DNA of 64,000 nucleotides. Origin: Acinetobacter sp. ANC 4178. Lineage in GTDB: Bacteria > Pseudomonadota > Gammaproteobacteria > Pseudomonadales > Moraxellaceae. Below the pieces are notes generated by a model. It saw only the letters and a list, made by a program, of their open reading frames with translations, was not told where the DNA came from and searched no databases. The stretch lies in the NCBI RefSeq assembly GCF_004331175.1, contig NZ_SJOD01000001.1:434001-498000 (forward strand). The letters are read 5' to 3'. Positions 9,600 through 18,664 of the stretch are shown piece after piece. A program made the translations under genes and the position numbers. Positions within the stretch are counted from its first letter, which is position 1. Every line of letters starts with the position of its first letter.

Positions 9600-10235
9600 A
9601 TGATCGAATACCAACTTACTTTTAAACACTGGGCTTGTTTAGCAATTGTTGCTGCTACAATTTTAATTGCCAGTATTCATCCATTAGAATTCGAAGCGTA
9701 TCTACTTCATCAAGCAGGAACCATTGTTATGCTGCTTGTGCTATATATTACCTTGAAAAAAATAGGCTTAAGCTTTGTCAATTTTATCCTGTATTTAACT
9801 TTTCTTGTAATCCATATTTTAGCAGCACATTATTTATATTCTTACGTGCCTTATAACGAATGGATCCTGCAACTTTTTCATTTTGATTTAAATCAAACTA
9901 TGGGTTGGACACGCAACATGTATGATCGTTGGGTGCATTTGACTTATGGTCTCCTGCTTTACCCTTTTTTCTATCGTATATTTCAAGTATGGCTACCTAG
10001 CCTTAAACCTTATGTACTTTTCCTATTGGTGATTCAATTTGTAATGGCAACCAGCCTGATTTATGAATGGATTGAATGGTTAATTGCCATTCAGCTTTCC
10101 CCCGAAGATGCTGAAAATTACAATGGCCAACAAGGCGACATCTGGGACGCACATATGGATATGCTGCTTGCAACTGTAGGTGCCACAATCACAGGCGGTA
10201 TTTATTTGCTAAAACAAACTAAAGCTAAGAACTAA
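9600..10235 (+). CDS. DUF2238-family inner membrane protein
   Basis: A 211-residue protein with about six hydrophobic membrane segments. Two short conserved blocks, YDRWVHLTYG (after the third segment) and QQGDIWDAHMDM (before the last segment), are the hallmarks I know for the DUF2238/YjdF membrane family. Its biochemical function is unknown; the conserved Asp, His and Trp residues hint at a polar site inside the membrane. It is monocistronic, between the purB terminator and a convergent gene. ATG 9600 follows an AT-rich leader with no clear ribosome-binding site. Confidence 0.88.
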   Translation: MIEYQLTFKHWACLAIVAATILIASIHPLEFEAYLLHQAGTIVMLLVLYITLKKIGLSFVNFILYLTFLVIHILAAHYLYSYVPYNEWILQLFHFDLNQTMGWTRNMYDRWVHLTYGLLLYPFFYRIFQVWLPSLKPYVLFLLVIQFVMATSLIYEWIEWLIAIQLSPEDAENYNGQQGDIWDAHMDMLLATVGATITGGIYLLKQTKAKN

Positions 10236-10297
10236 TTTATCTGACTAATGAAAATCAATGAGTATGAAACTTAAATAAAACATTTAAATACCATTCG

Positions 10298-10714
10298 CTA
10301 CTCATCAATCCATCTTAGAATTTTAGACTCAGCCAAATCGGTATTTTTAAACTTATCCAGATATTCAAAACAAACGTATTCTCCTTTTGATTTTTTGAGC
10401 AGTTTTTCATCAAATCGTAGATGTCGATTATATTTCGAATGCACAAATTGAATGGCTATTCGTTCAAAATGGTCATGTTTAATTGCATATGTTTTATAGA
10501 ACTTGACCACCCCACAGGCTTGTGATGTTTCAATCGGTTGATCAGCTTTCAAATAGGCAGCCAAAATCAAAACAAGGATGCCTGGAATAAACGCGATAAA
10601 AAATGTCATCTTTTTCTGATCTTCTTTCTTCTTGGTTGCTTCCATATACATAGCACAATATATCGGACAAATAATCAAAATTAGAAAACCGAGAAATCCT
10701 AAAAATGTACTCAT
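10298..10714 (-). CDS. small two-segment membrane protein, function unknown
   Basis: A 138-residue protein with two N-terminal membrane segments (about residues 3-23 and 37-57) separated by a Lys/Glu-rich cytoplasmic loop (EATKKKEDQKK). A soluble domain of about 80 residues follows and contains KFYKTYAIKHDHFER and a final KILRWIDE. I do not recognise a family. It is convergent with the DUF2238 gene, with about 60 bp between the stops. The composition is like its neighbours, so it is probably a native genus-level gene. Confidence 0.75.
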   Translation of the reverse strand: MSTFLGFLGFLILIICPIYCAMYMEATKKKEDQKKMTFFIAFIPGILVLILAAYLKADQPIETSQACGVVKFYKTYAIKHDHFERIAIQFVHSKYNRHLRFDEKLLKKSKGEYVCFEYLDKFKNTDLAESKILRWIDE

Positions 10715-10772
10715 AACAGTTTAAATTGTAATGTATTTTTATTGATTGAAAGTACTATAGCATTTCTCAGCC

Positions 10773-10798
10773 ATAAAAAAGCCCACCGAAGTGAGCTT
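10773..10798 (-). terminator. rho-independent terminator of sohB
   Basis: On the minus strand aagctcac-ttcg-gtgggctt is followed by a T-run (10773-10780 as A on the plus strand). The loop is a UUCG tetraloop. Confidence 0.85.
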
Positions 10799-10822
10799 AT
10801 AAATCATGATCTTAATAAAATC

Positions 10823-11785
10823 TTATAATTTAGGATCACGCATTTGCACCAAATTCGCATTTGCATTGCTTAAACTTTCCATCACTTTGTGCATTACGGT
10901 TGGAACCAATTGGTCTGCAATTTGTGCTGCCTGTAAGCCAATTTTTTCACCCAAAGTCGGTTTACGACGTGTTTGAATTACATACACATCATGTTGTGGC
11001 AATAAATTAAGCAAGTATTCGTCTGAAGTCTCAAGTTTATCAACCAAGTTCAAACCTAGAGCATCACGACCATACCAATGTTCCCCTGTCGCAACTTTTT
11101 CAACATTTAATTGCGGGCGGTATTTCTCTACAAAGTGCTTAAATAACTCATGGGTTTGTTGCAATTCTTCTTCAAATTTTGCTTTACCTTCAGGTGTATT
11201 TTCACCAAACATGGTGACTGTACGTTTAAATTGACCTGCTGTGTACAATTCAAAATCTACATGATGTTCTTTGAGTAAACGATTAAAGTTTGGCACTTGT
11301 GCCACAACACCAATAGAACCAACAACGGCAAAAGGCGCAGCAATAATTTCACTGGCAATACATGCCATCATGTAACCACCGCTCGCAGCCACCTTATCTA
11401 CACAAATGGTCAAATGAAAGCCCGCATCACGCAAACGCACCAACTGCGCAGCAGCTAGACCATAGCCATGCACCATGCCACCTGGACTTTCAAGTCTTAC
11501 AACAACACGATCACGCCCTGCTTTTGCCGTGGCTAAAATAAGGGTGATTTCTTCACGAATATTGTCTACAGCCGATGCTGCGGTATCTCCTTTAAAGTCT
11601 AATACATAGACTTTTTGATTGTTCTTTTTACGTGCACGGGCTTCTTTCGCCAATTGTTGTGTCAGTTGTAGAAACTCAAATTTTGAAGCAGTGGTTTGCG
11701 CAATTTTTTTTCTTTGTTCATTTACGCGTGCGTTTAAGTGACTCACTCGTATTTCCGCAGGCAACTTCGGCAATTGAAATAACAT
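10823..11785 (-). CDS. sohB: S49-family peptidase SohB without N-terminal anchor
   Basis: A 320-residue member of the SppA/SohB serine peptidase family, which uses a Ser-Lys dyad. The nucleophile is the Ser in VDKVAASGGYMMAC and the general base is the Lys in TAGQFKRTVTMFGENT. LESPGGMVHGYGLAAAQL and VGSIGVVAQVPNFNRLL match E. coli SohB closely. E. coli SohB starts with a membrane segment; this protein starts directly in the charged region (RVSHLNARVNEQRKK), and the upstream in-frame codons meet a TAA after 17 codons without any hydrophobic stretch. It may therefore be cytoplasmic or bound to the membrane by other means. It is transcribed alone, with its own terminator. Confidence 0.92.
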   Translation of the reverse strand: MLFQLPKLPAEIRVSHLNARVNEQRKKIAQTTASKFEFLQLTQQLAKEARARKKNNQKVYVLDFKGDTAASAVDNIREEITLILATAKAGRDRVVVRLESPGGMVHGYGLAAAQLVRLRDAGFHLTICVDKVAASGGYMMACIASEIIAAPFAVVGSIGVVAQVPNFNRLLKEHHVDFELYTAGQFKRTVTMFGENTPEGKAKFEEELQQTHELFKHFVEKYRPQLNVEKVATGEHWYGRDALGLNLVDKLETSDEYLLNLLPQHDVYVIQTRRKPTLGEKIGLQAAQIADQLVPTVMHKVMESLSNANANLVQMRDPKL

Positions 11786-11935
11786 ATGTAAGTAATTCTC
11801 AATTTTGTTTGGATTGACTATAAGATGGGGCTTTTATGGCAAAAATTCAATATCGTTTTTGCAAGAATATAAAGATAAAAAATTGCCTAGTAATCATTCA
11901 CTTTCTTAATTTAAATCAAGAAAAATTTTACAGAC

Positions 11936-11964
11936 AAAAAAAACCGCAAATAAAATTTGCGGTT
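11936..11964 (-). terminator. rho-independent terminator of the pst operon
   Basis: A 10-bp perfect stem (aaccgcaaat, 11942-11951, with atttgcggtt, 11955-11964) and a T-run on the minus strand, 18 bp past the pstB stop. Confidence 0.93.
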
Positions 11965-11982
11965 GGATTACAGAACACTTTA

Positions 11983-12894
11983 TTAACCGAAGCGACCTGT
12001 AATATAAGCTTCTGTTAATTGGTGATCAGGCTGCGTGAAGACTTTTTCAGTCGAGTTCACCTCAATCAAATCGCCTAAATGAAAATATGCTGTGCGATCT
12101 GATACACGCGCAGCTTGTTGCATCGAGTGTGTCACAATAGCAATCGTATACTGCGTTGAAAGTTCAGAAATGAGTTCTTCCACTTTTGCAGTTGCAATTG
12201 GGTCAAGTGCTGAACATGGTTCATCCATCAGAATCACTTCTGGACTCACAGCAATGGTACGTGCAATACATAAACGTTGTTGCTGACCACCGGACAATCC
12301 TGTCCCCGGTTGATTCAAACGATCTTTAACTTCATCCCAAAGACCTGCTTTATGCAAACTATTTTCAACAATTTCTTCTAGGTCGTATTTATCACGTGCT
12401 AAACCATGCAATTTTGGTCCGTAAGCAACGTTGTCAAAAATAGACTTCGGGAATGGGTTTGGCTTTTGGAACACCATACCCACTTGTGCACGAAGTAAAA
12501 CGACATCTAAATTTGGATCATAGATATCTTGATTATCAAGTAGCACTTTACCTGTCACGCGACATGAATCAATGGTGTCATTCATACGGTTTAAGGTACG
12601 TAAAAAGGTCGATTTACCGCAACCCGAAGGACCAATGAAGGCGATGACCTCATTCTGATAAATCTGCAAATCAATGCCTTTAATGGCTTCAGCATCACCA
12701 TAATAAACATGTACATCAGACGTACTGAGCTTTACTTTTGCAGTTTCATTTTCTTTTTTTGCAGATGCTTGCGTATCAAACTGTGAAATAAACGACGTTT
12801 GACGCTTTGAATCAGCTTCAGGAGATGTAAATTGAGTCTGTTGTGGATTCACTGACTTGTCCTGCTCTAAAGAGTTATTTACAACGGTATTCAT
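11983..12894 (-). CDS. pstB: phosphate ABC transporter ATP-binding protein PstB
   Basis: PstB is the ATPase of the high-affinity phosphate importer PstSCAB. Of its 303 residues the ABC core begins at about residue 53 ([20 protein letters not shown]). It has Walker [10 protein letters not shown], the Q-loop in [13 protein letters not shown], the signature [16 protein letters not shown], and Walker [13 protein letters not shown]. The first 50 residues are a polar, low-complexity extension (Gln, Ser, Asn, Lys rich) not found in the E. coli protein of about 257 residues. It is the last gene of the operon, 13 bp after pstA. No phoU follows. Confidence 0.96.
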   Translation of the reverse strand: MNTVVNNSLEQDKSVNPQQTQFTSPEADSKRQTSFISQFDTQASAKKENETAKVKLSTSDVHVYYGDAEAIKGIDLQIYQNEVIAFIGPSGCGKSTFLRTLNRMNDTIDSCRVTGKVLLDNQDIYDPNLDVVLLRAQVGMVFQKPNPFPKSIFDNVAYGPKLHGLARDKYDLEEIVENSLHKAGLWDEVKDRLNQPGTGLSGGQQQRLCIARTIAVSPEVILMDEPCSALDPIATAKVEELISELSTQYTIAIVTHSMQQAARVSDRTAYFHLGDLIEVNSTEKVFTQPDHQLTEAYITGRFG

Positions 12895-12907
12895 ATATTG
12901 CCCTCAA

Positions 12908-14299
12908 TTACCAGCGGACTTCAAATTTCTTACGTAACCAAATTGCAAGACTGTTTAATCCAATCATTAATGCAAGGAGTACGATAATGGCTGCCGCAGT
13001 ACGTCCTTCAAAGAAGTTACGCAACTCATTACCCTGCCATAAATAGACTTGTACAGGTAATGCTGTGGCTTGATCTAACGGTGTGCTTGGGATACTTGCA
13101 ACAAAGGCACTCATCCCAATAAGTAATAATGGTGCAGTTTCACCTAATGCATGCGCGACCCCAATAATTGAACCAGTCATGATCCCCGGGAGTGCTAAAG
13201 GTAAAACATGATGGAATACGGTTTGGATACGCGATGCACCTAAACCTAATGCCGCTTGGCGAATAGATGGTGGTACTGCTTTTAAAGATGCACGTGTGGT
13301 AATAATCACGGTTGGTAAAGTCATTAAACTTAACACCAAACCACCGACCAATGGTGCAGATAGTGGTAACTGCATCCAACCAATAAAGATTGCAGCACCT
13401 AACAAACCAAATACAATCGAAGGAACAGCCGCAAGGTTATTAATATTCACTTCAATAATATCGGTGATGATATTTTTGGGTGCAAATTCTTCAAGATAGA
13501 TTGCTGATGCCACACCAATTGGAATAGAAACAAAGATTACAATCAACATCATGAACAGCGATCCCATAAATGCGCCCGCTAAACCTGAAGTTGCTGGTGC
13601 ACTACGTGAATCTGGATTGGTGAAAATATTGGTGTTAAAGGTATTCTCAATAACCCCTTTGGCTTTCATCGAATCTGCAAGCTGACGTACCTCTGGACTT
13701 AATTGTTGCTGGTCATCTGGAAGACTGCGGTCAATATTGCCCGCCAACCACACATCAACATTGGCGTCAGTTAACAGCTTAATGTCTTCGGTTTTACCAA
13801 TCAAAGATGGATTAGCCAACACCATATCACGTAAACGGTATGATTCTGAATCGGTATAGATACTCGGCAGCTCATCACGCTGTGCTGCAAGTGATGGATC
13901 CTTTTTAATCAGACTATTCACCAGTAAAGCATCCCAATCCACCATACCGACTTCAGTTTGCCAAGCCACGTAACGCTCTTGGAACTGGGCTGGAGACTCA
14001 CCAGTACGTTGTACAGGCTTAGCACCCACATTCACAATGGTTGGGTCAAAATAGACTGGAACTGAAATACTGGTTTGCCAGAATGCAGGTAAACCTTTGG
14101 CTAAAATACTACCAAACAGTAAAACCACAAAAAATAAGCCAGAGATGACTGCCGCCAAGCCAAATCTACGGAAGAGTTTTTCTTTGCGGTGACGTTTAGA
14201 CAAAGAACTTTCAATCATTCTTTTACGTTTTTCGCGCAATTCGGCAGCCGATTGTGAATCAAATGATTGATCCAGAGGAGAAGAATTCGATGTGCTCAT
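12908..14299 (-). CDS. pstA: phosphate ABC transporter permease PstA (long form)
   Basis: One of the two inner-membrane permeases of the phosphate importer. It is 463 residues, much longer than E. coli PstA (about 296). The additional part is an N-terminal cytoplasmic tail, one membrane segment (about residues 45-67) and a periplasmic domain of about 165 residues. The ABC permease domain follows, with the EAA-type loop at RQAALGLGASRIQTVFHHVLP (split here: RQAALGLGAS and VFHHVLPLALPG). Its ATG overlaps the pstC stop in an ATGA arrangement, so the two are translationally coupled. Long PstA proteins of this kind are known in Pseudomonas and Acinetobacter. Confidence 0.95.
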   Translation of the reverse strand: MSTSNSSPLDQSFDSQSAAELREKRKRMIESSLSKRHRKEKLFRRFGLAAVISGLFFVVLLFGSILAKGLPAFWQTSISVPVYFDPTIVNVGAKPVQRTGESPAQFQERYVAWQTEVGMVDWDALLVNSLIKKDPSLAAQRDELPSIYTDSESYRLRDMVLANPSLIGKTEDIKLLTDANVDVWLAGNIDRSLPDDQQQLSPEVRQLADSMKAKGVIENTFNTNIFTNPDSRSAPATSGLAGAFMGSLFMMLIVIFVSIPIGVASAIYLEEFAPKNIITDIIEVNINNLAAVPSIVFGLLGAAIFIGWMQLPLSAPLVGGLVLSLMTLPTVIITTRASLKAVPPSIRQAALGLGASRIQTVFHHVLPLALPGIMTGSIIGVAHALGETAPLLLIGMSAFVASIPSTPLDQATALPVQVYLWQGNELRNFFEGRTAAAIIVLLALMIGLNSLAIWLRKKFEVRW

Positions 14300-15675
14300 T
14301 CGTATTGCTCGCGATATTTACGCACGATGTAGAGTGCAATAATGTTCAGACCCAAAGTAATGACAAACAAAGTCAGACCCAATGCAAAGGCAACCAATGC
14401 TTGAGGACTGGCAAAATCTGTATCCCCTGTCAATTGCTTTACAATCGTCACTGTCACCGTAGAAACCGCTTCGAGTGGATTTGCATGAAGTAATGGACTA
14501 TTTCCTGCTGCGAGAACAACAATCATGGTTTCTCCCACCGCACGGGAAACAGCCAGTAAGAAAGCCCCTGTAATCCCGGGTAAAGCTGCTGGCAAAACCA
14601 CTTTTCGGATTGTTTCAGACTTGGTTGCACCTAAGCCTAAAGAACCATCACGCAATGCACGAGGCACCTGAGTAATAATATCATCTGAAAGTGAAGATAC
14701 GAATGGAATAATCATGATGCCCATCACGAAACCCGCCGTCAGCGCACTGGTCGCATTGATGTTCACGCCAACTTGCTCACCGAGCATTCTAAAAAATGGA
14801 CCAATGACCATCATCGCAAATACACCATAAACAATGGTCGGAATACCTGCGAGTACTTCAATGGCTGGTTTTGCCCAAGAACGAAAACCTGAAGAAGCAT
14901 ATTCTGCCAAGTAAATCGCAATCATAAGACCTAAAGGCACAGCAACCAGTAGTGCAATACCACTGACCATGAGTGTGCCCCAAATCAATGGAAGTAAACC
15001 GTAGCTGCCTTCTGCATTACCAGAAGTACTAAAACCTGGATTCCATTCGGTGCCGAAGAAGAAGTCCATTGGACTCACAAAACGGAAGAAATGCATCGCT
15101 TCAGTGAACATGGACATCACAATACCGACTGTAGTCAGAATCGCGACACCAGAACACAAAGCCAAGCCAATATTAATGATTTTTTCAACTTGGTTACGTG
15201 CGCGGTACTGCCCTTGTACGTGTTTTTTCGCCCAAACTAAACCAACTAAAGCTGCACAAATCACCACAGCCAATTTCGCAAAAGAGCCAATACTTTCCAC
15301 TTTTGCCAATTGTTGTGCTGCTGCGATTTCGTATGGTGCTGCTTGGTCACTCACCCCAAAGCCTGTTGCAATTGCTTGCACACGATCTAGGAGTACTTCA
15401 ACACCCGCAGCATCTAAACCATTCAGTACATTTGCAGGCACATTGTTCATCACAATATGACGCAAAATATTTGGCTCAACGATATTCCAAACAATCAAAA
15501 TTAAAAAAGCAGGGATACCACACCACAACGCAACCAATGCCCCATAATATCCTGGGCGCGAATGCAACATTGCTGAGTTATTTCCCTTACCTGCTAAGTT
15601 ACGACTTTTTGCGAGACCAATTTGGTAAGCGATCGCAATCAAAGCCAGTAACACGCCTATAAGTAGCAGATTCAT
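14296..15675 (-). CDS. pstC: phosphate ABC transporter permease PstC (long form)
   Basis: The second permease of the phosphate importer, 459 residues against about 319 in E. coli. An extra N-terminal half holds further membrane segments (residues about 2-20, 45-65, 135-155) around a periplasmic loop. The C-terminal permease domain includes GIPTIVYGVFAMMVIGP and the coupling loop DGSLGLGATKSETIRKVVLP. It starts at ATG 15675 with a ggagaatac-type ribosome-binding site, and its stop overlaps the pstA start by 4 bp. A hairpin lies between it and pstS. Confidence 0.95.
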   Translation of the reverse strand: MNLLLIGVLLALIAIAYQIGLAKSRNLAGKGNNSAMLHSRPGYYGALVALWCGIPAFLILIVWNIVEPNILRHIVMNNVPANVLNGLDAAGVEVLLDRVQAIATGFGVSDQAAPYEIAAAQQLAKVESIGSFAKLAVVICAALVGLVWAKKHVQGQYRARNQVEKIINIGLALCSGVAILTTVGIVMSMFTEAMHFFRFVSPMDFFFGTEWNPGFSTSGNAEGSYGLLPLIWGTLMVSGIALLVAVPLGLMIAIYLAEYASSGFRSWAKPAIEVLAGIPTIVYGVFAMMVIGPFFRMLGEQVGVNINATSALTAGFVMGIMIIPFVSSLSDDIITQVPRALRDGSLGLGATKSETIRKVVLPAALPGITGAFLLAVSRAVGETMIVVLAAGNSPLLHANPLEAVSTVTVTIVKQLTGDTDFASPQALVAFALGLTLFVITLGLNIIALYIVRKYREQYE

Positions 15676-15730
15676 GTATTCTCCACCGTTTTTTCAATTT
15701 TCATTCTTTGAAAAAACTCACTAAGTACAA

Positions 15731-15761
15731 AAAGCCAATGGTGGGAGATCCCACCATTAGC
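15731..15761 (-). terminator. intra-operon hairpin/attenuator between pstS and pstC
   Basis: A 12-bp stem (plus-strand gccaatggtggg at 15734-15745 with cccaccattagc at 15750-15761; one wobble) and a 4-nt loop are followed on the minus strand by ctttttgta. As it lies after pstS and before pstC, it probably ends part of the transcripts and gives more PstS than transporter; it may also protect the pstS mRNA. Confidence 0.8.
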
Positions 15762-15774
15762 CTATTTCACCGAA

Positions 15775-16800
15775 TTACTTAACCGCTTTGCCTGCTTTAA
15801 AGTCAGCAAGGATTTTTGCACGCTCTTTGTCTGACATAGAGATCAAGCCTGCTTTTTCTAACTTAGAACCTTTACCTGAAACTTTCTTGTTTAAGAAATA
15901 TTCTGTGTATTGTTGTAAGCCTTTGATTGATTGAAGGTGCTCACCTTTCACGTAGAAGAACAATGGACGTGAAACAGGGTAAGAACCATTCAAAATCGTC
16001 TTCTCAGAAGGTGCAACGTTATTTACTGTCGCTACACGTAACTTGTCACGGTTTTGATCGTAGAAACCTAAACCAAACACACCTACTGCACTTGGAGAAG
16101 TTTTCAAGCGAGCCAATGTTTCAGTGTAGTCGCCTGCAATTTCAATGACTTTGCCGTCTTTACGGAAAGCTGAACATGCTTTCTTTTGAGCATCTTTGTC
16201 TAACTTTTTGAAGTAATCGTAAGATTCGCAACCCGCTTCAACCATTTTCTCTTGGAACACTTCACGTGTACCGTGGTTAGATGCAGGAATCACAAGAGTG
16301 ATTGGTTCGTTTGGAAGTGTTTTGTCAATTTGGTTCCAACGTGTATATGGGTTTGGAACTAACTTGCCATTTGATGGTAATTTTTCAGCCAATGCAGCAA
16401 ATACATGGTAAGGCTTTAACTTATATGCTGCTTTGTGTGAGTTTGACGCAAAAACAATACCGTCATAACCAATTTTGATTTCTTGAATTTTATTTACGCC
16501 TGCTTTTTTACAAGCATCTAATTCTGTATCTTTAATTTTACGAGATGCATTTGCTACATCAATCGTATTGTCACCTACACCTGCACAGAACTGTTTTAGA
16601 CCGCCTGAAGTACCACCAGAACCCACAACAGGAGTTTTGAATTGCGGGAACGTATTACCAAACTCTTCAGCCACAATACTTGCATAAGGCAATACTGTTG
16701 AAGAACCAGCGATTTGAATTGTGTCACGTGCTGCATTTGCAGTTGTTGCTACAGCTGCCCCTGTTACTGCTAATGCAAGTGCGATGTGGTTTAAGCGCAT
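15775..16800 (-). CDS. pstS: phosphate-binding periplasmic protein PstS
   Basis: PstS captures phosphate in the periplasm and delivers it to PstC/PstA. From ATG 16800 the protein has 341 residues with a signal peptide (MRLNHIALALAVTG to ATTANA). Phosphate-binding motifs are visible: AGSSTVLPYA (about residue 30), GSGGTSGGLKQFC (about residue 60) and NHGTREVF (about residue 180). ATG 16806 lies two codons upstream, but gagag sits 6 bp before 16800 and almost touches 16806, so 16800 is preferred. The promoter has a strong Pho box. It is the first gene of pstSCAB. Confidence 0.95.
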   Translation of the reverse strand: MRLNHIALALAVTGAAVATTANAARDTIQIAGSSTVLPYASIVAEEFGNTFPQFKTPVVGSGGTSGGLKQFCAGVGDNTIDVANASRKIKDTELDACKKAGVNKIQEIKIGYDGIVFASNSHKAAYKLKPYHVFAALAEKLPSNGKLVPNPYTRWNQIDKTLPNEPITLVIPASNHGTREVFQEKMVEAGCESYDYFKKLDKDAQKKACSAFRKDGKVIEIAGDYTETLARLKTSPSAVGVFGLGFYDQNRDKLRVATVNNVAPSEKTILNGSYPVSRPLFFYVKGEHLQSIKGLQQYTEYFLNKKVSGKGSKLEKAGLISMSDKERAKILADFKAGKAVK

Positions 16801-16892
16801 GCTCATCTCTCTTAATTTGTATGCAATTTGGAGTACGCCACTTTTTTATTCAGTTTTGTACTTTTTTCGATATGTGCATTTTGATTTTAAAA

Positions 16893-16931
16893 TATGACAA
16901 ATAAGTTACAGCAATATGACGCTTTTATGAT
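16893..16931 (-). promoter_or_regulatory. Pho box with four 11-bp-spaced half-sites (PhoB operator)
   Basis: Read on the minus strand the half-sites are ATCATA (16931-16926), GTCATA (16920-16915), GTAACT (16909-16904) and GTCATA (16898-16893), each exactly 11 bp from the next. That is the period of tandem PhoB binding. The best 18-mer, GCGTCATATTGCTGTAAC, is close to the CTGTCAT-N4-CTGTCAC consensus. The operator lies about 90 bp before the pstS start. Confidence 0.88.
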
Positions 16932-17208
16932 AATTACAGCTTGATGAATGATTTATTTAAAATTCTTTCATATTCAATATGTAACACAAGTTATATTCTT
17001 ATTTTTATGATTTCATTCTGATCAGTGAAATGTAACAATTCATCTTAATGTCATTCAAGCATGCTGCTTTATGCACAATAAAACTCAAATATACGATCTA
17101 AAAATTTAAAAAAATGCATTTTAGTGTCCATAAAGCACTCAAAATCACGAAGCCATGAAATACCAACTCGGTTTAATCCATTCACTTAAATCATTAAAAA
17201 AAGCGGGC

Positions 17209-17246
17209 AAAAAAAATGGGTTCGCTAATTTTCATTAACCAACCCA
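17209..17246 (-). terminator. rho-independent terminator of aroP
   Basis: On the minus strand tgggtt-g-gttaat-gaaa-attagc-g-aaccca forms a long stem with a GAAA loop, followed by eight T. Confidence 0.93.
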
Positions 17247-17266
17247 CATAATTTTAAAAATTTGAG

Positions 17267-18649
17267 TTATGGACTTGATTGCACTTCAGGTAATACCGCC
17301 GCTTTGCTTCTATATTTAACGACGTACAGAATTGCCAAAGCAAGCATCCAAATTGGACCTAAAATAACAGCCAGTCTCATGTCAGGTGTAAACGCCATAA
17401 TCAACAAAATGAAACATACGAAACCAATGGTTAAATAATTAGTCCACGGGCTAAGAATGCTTTGGAACTTGGTTTGACGCCCCTGCAACTTCATGACTTT
17501 GCTGAATTTTAAATGTGTAACAGAAATCATCAGCCAGTTAATCACCAATGCAGCCACCACCAACATCATAAAGAGCTGAAAAGCTTGACCTGGAATCAGA
17601 TAATTCACCAAAACACAGAGTGCTGTAATTGATGCTGATACCATTGCAGCGGCTACTGGAATACCGCGACTGTTAATTTTTTTCAATATTGCAGGCGCAT
17701 TTCCTTGCTCTGCCAAACCATGCAGCATACGAGTATTACAGTAAATACAACTGTTATAGACAGAAATTGCGGCAATCAGCACAACAAAGTTCAGAACATT
17801 AGCGACCCCATTACTGTTGAGTGACTGAAAAATTAAGACAAATGGACTCCCCCCTTCTGCCACCATATTCCACGGGTAAAGACACAGTAAAATACCAATT
17901 GCACCGATATAAAAAATCAAAATGCGATAGACAATTTGATTGACTGCTTTAGGAATGGTTGTTTCTGGCTGCTTGGTTTCTGCTGCCGCAATTCCGATCA
18001 ACTCCAACCCACCAAAAGCAAACATAATGACCGCCAAAGCCATAACAAAACCACTGATACCATGTGGGAAAAATCCACCATGCTGCCATAAATTGGCAAT
18101 ACCGGCTTGTGGCCCTGCCGAACCAGATAAAAGTAAATAAATACCAAATCCAATCATGCTCAAAATCGCAATGATCTTAATGAAAGAAAATATAAATTCT
18201 GATTCGCCAAAAAAGCGAACATTCACCAAGTTAATGCCATTCATTAAAATAAAGAAAAATAAAGCAGTTAACCATGTTGGAATCTCAGGCCACCAAAACT
18301 GAATAAAAGTCCCGATTGCACTTAATTCCGCCATGCTCACCAGTACATAGAGCACCCAATAATTCCAGCCAGACATAAAGCCAGCCATCTTGCCCCAATA
18401 TTTATTGGCAAAGTGACTAAATGAACCACTCACAGGCTCTTCAACGACCATTTCCCCTAGCTGACGCATAATTAAAAAAGCAATGATGCCTGCGATGGCA
18501 TAACCCAATAAAATAGAAGGGCCTGCCAGTTTAATGGTTTGTGAAAGTCCTAAAAATAGCCCTGTACCGATTGCTCCGCCTAAGGCAATTAATTGAATAT
18601 GCCGATTCGACAAGCCTTGTTTCAAGGCATGCTGATTATTTTCATCCAT
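17267..18649 (-). CDS. aroP: aromatic amino acid permease AroP-like (APC family)
   Basis: A 460-residue proton symporter of the amino acid/polyamine/organocation family with about 12 membrane segments. Blocks such as IQLIALGGAIGTGLFLG, FLIMRQLGEMVVEEPVSGSF and ISVYNSCIYCNTRMLHGLA match E. coli AroP and PheP nearly residue for residue. The likely substrates are Trp, Tyr and Phe. The start ATG 18649 has ggaga 7 bp upstream. The gene lies 133 bp after a keto-acid decarboxylase in the same direction and near an Lrp-type regulator, which supports a role in taking up aromatic amino acids for that enzyme's pathway. Confidence 0.9.
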   Translation of the reverse strand: MDENNQHALKQGLSNRHIQLIALGGAIGTGLFLGLSQTIKLAGPSILLGYAIAGIIAFLIMRQLGEMVVEEPVSGSFSHFANKYWGKMAGFMSGWNYWVLYVLVSMAELSAIGTFIQFWWPEIPTWLTALFFFILMNGINLVNVRFFGESEFIFSFIKIIAILSMIGFGIYLLLSGSAGPQAGIANLWQHGGFFPHGISGFVMALAVIMFAFGGLELIGIAAAETKQPETTIPKAVNQIVYRILIFYIGAIGILLCLYPWNMVAEGGSPFVLIFQSLNSNGVANVLNFVVLIAAISVYNSCIYCNTRMLHGLAEQGNAPAILKKINSRGIPVAAAMVSASITALCVLVNYLIPGQAFQLFMMLVVAALVINWLMISVTHLKFSKVMKLQGRQTKFQSILSPWTNYLTIGFVCFILLIMAFTPDMRLAVILGPIWMLALAILYVVKYRSKAAVLPEVQSSP

Positions 18650-18664
18650 ACATTTTCTCCATTG

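Larger units (their letters stand above)
16801..17266. other. 466-bp intergenic region: pst promoter and aroP terminator
   Basis: Very AT-rich. It holds the Pho box (16893-16931) for pstS and, at the far end, the terminator of aroP (17209-17246). No credible reading frame is seen between them. Confidence 0.7.

Noticed and set aside
11836..12018. 60-residue frame on the plus strand
   Set aside because: It runs through the pst operon terminator and into the pstB 3' end; no ribosome-binding site or conserved character.
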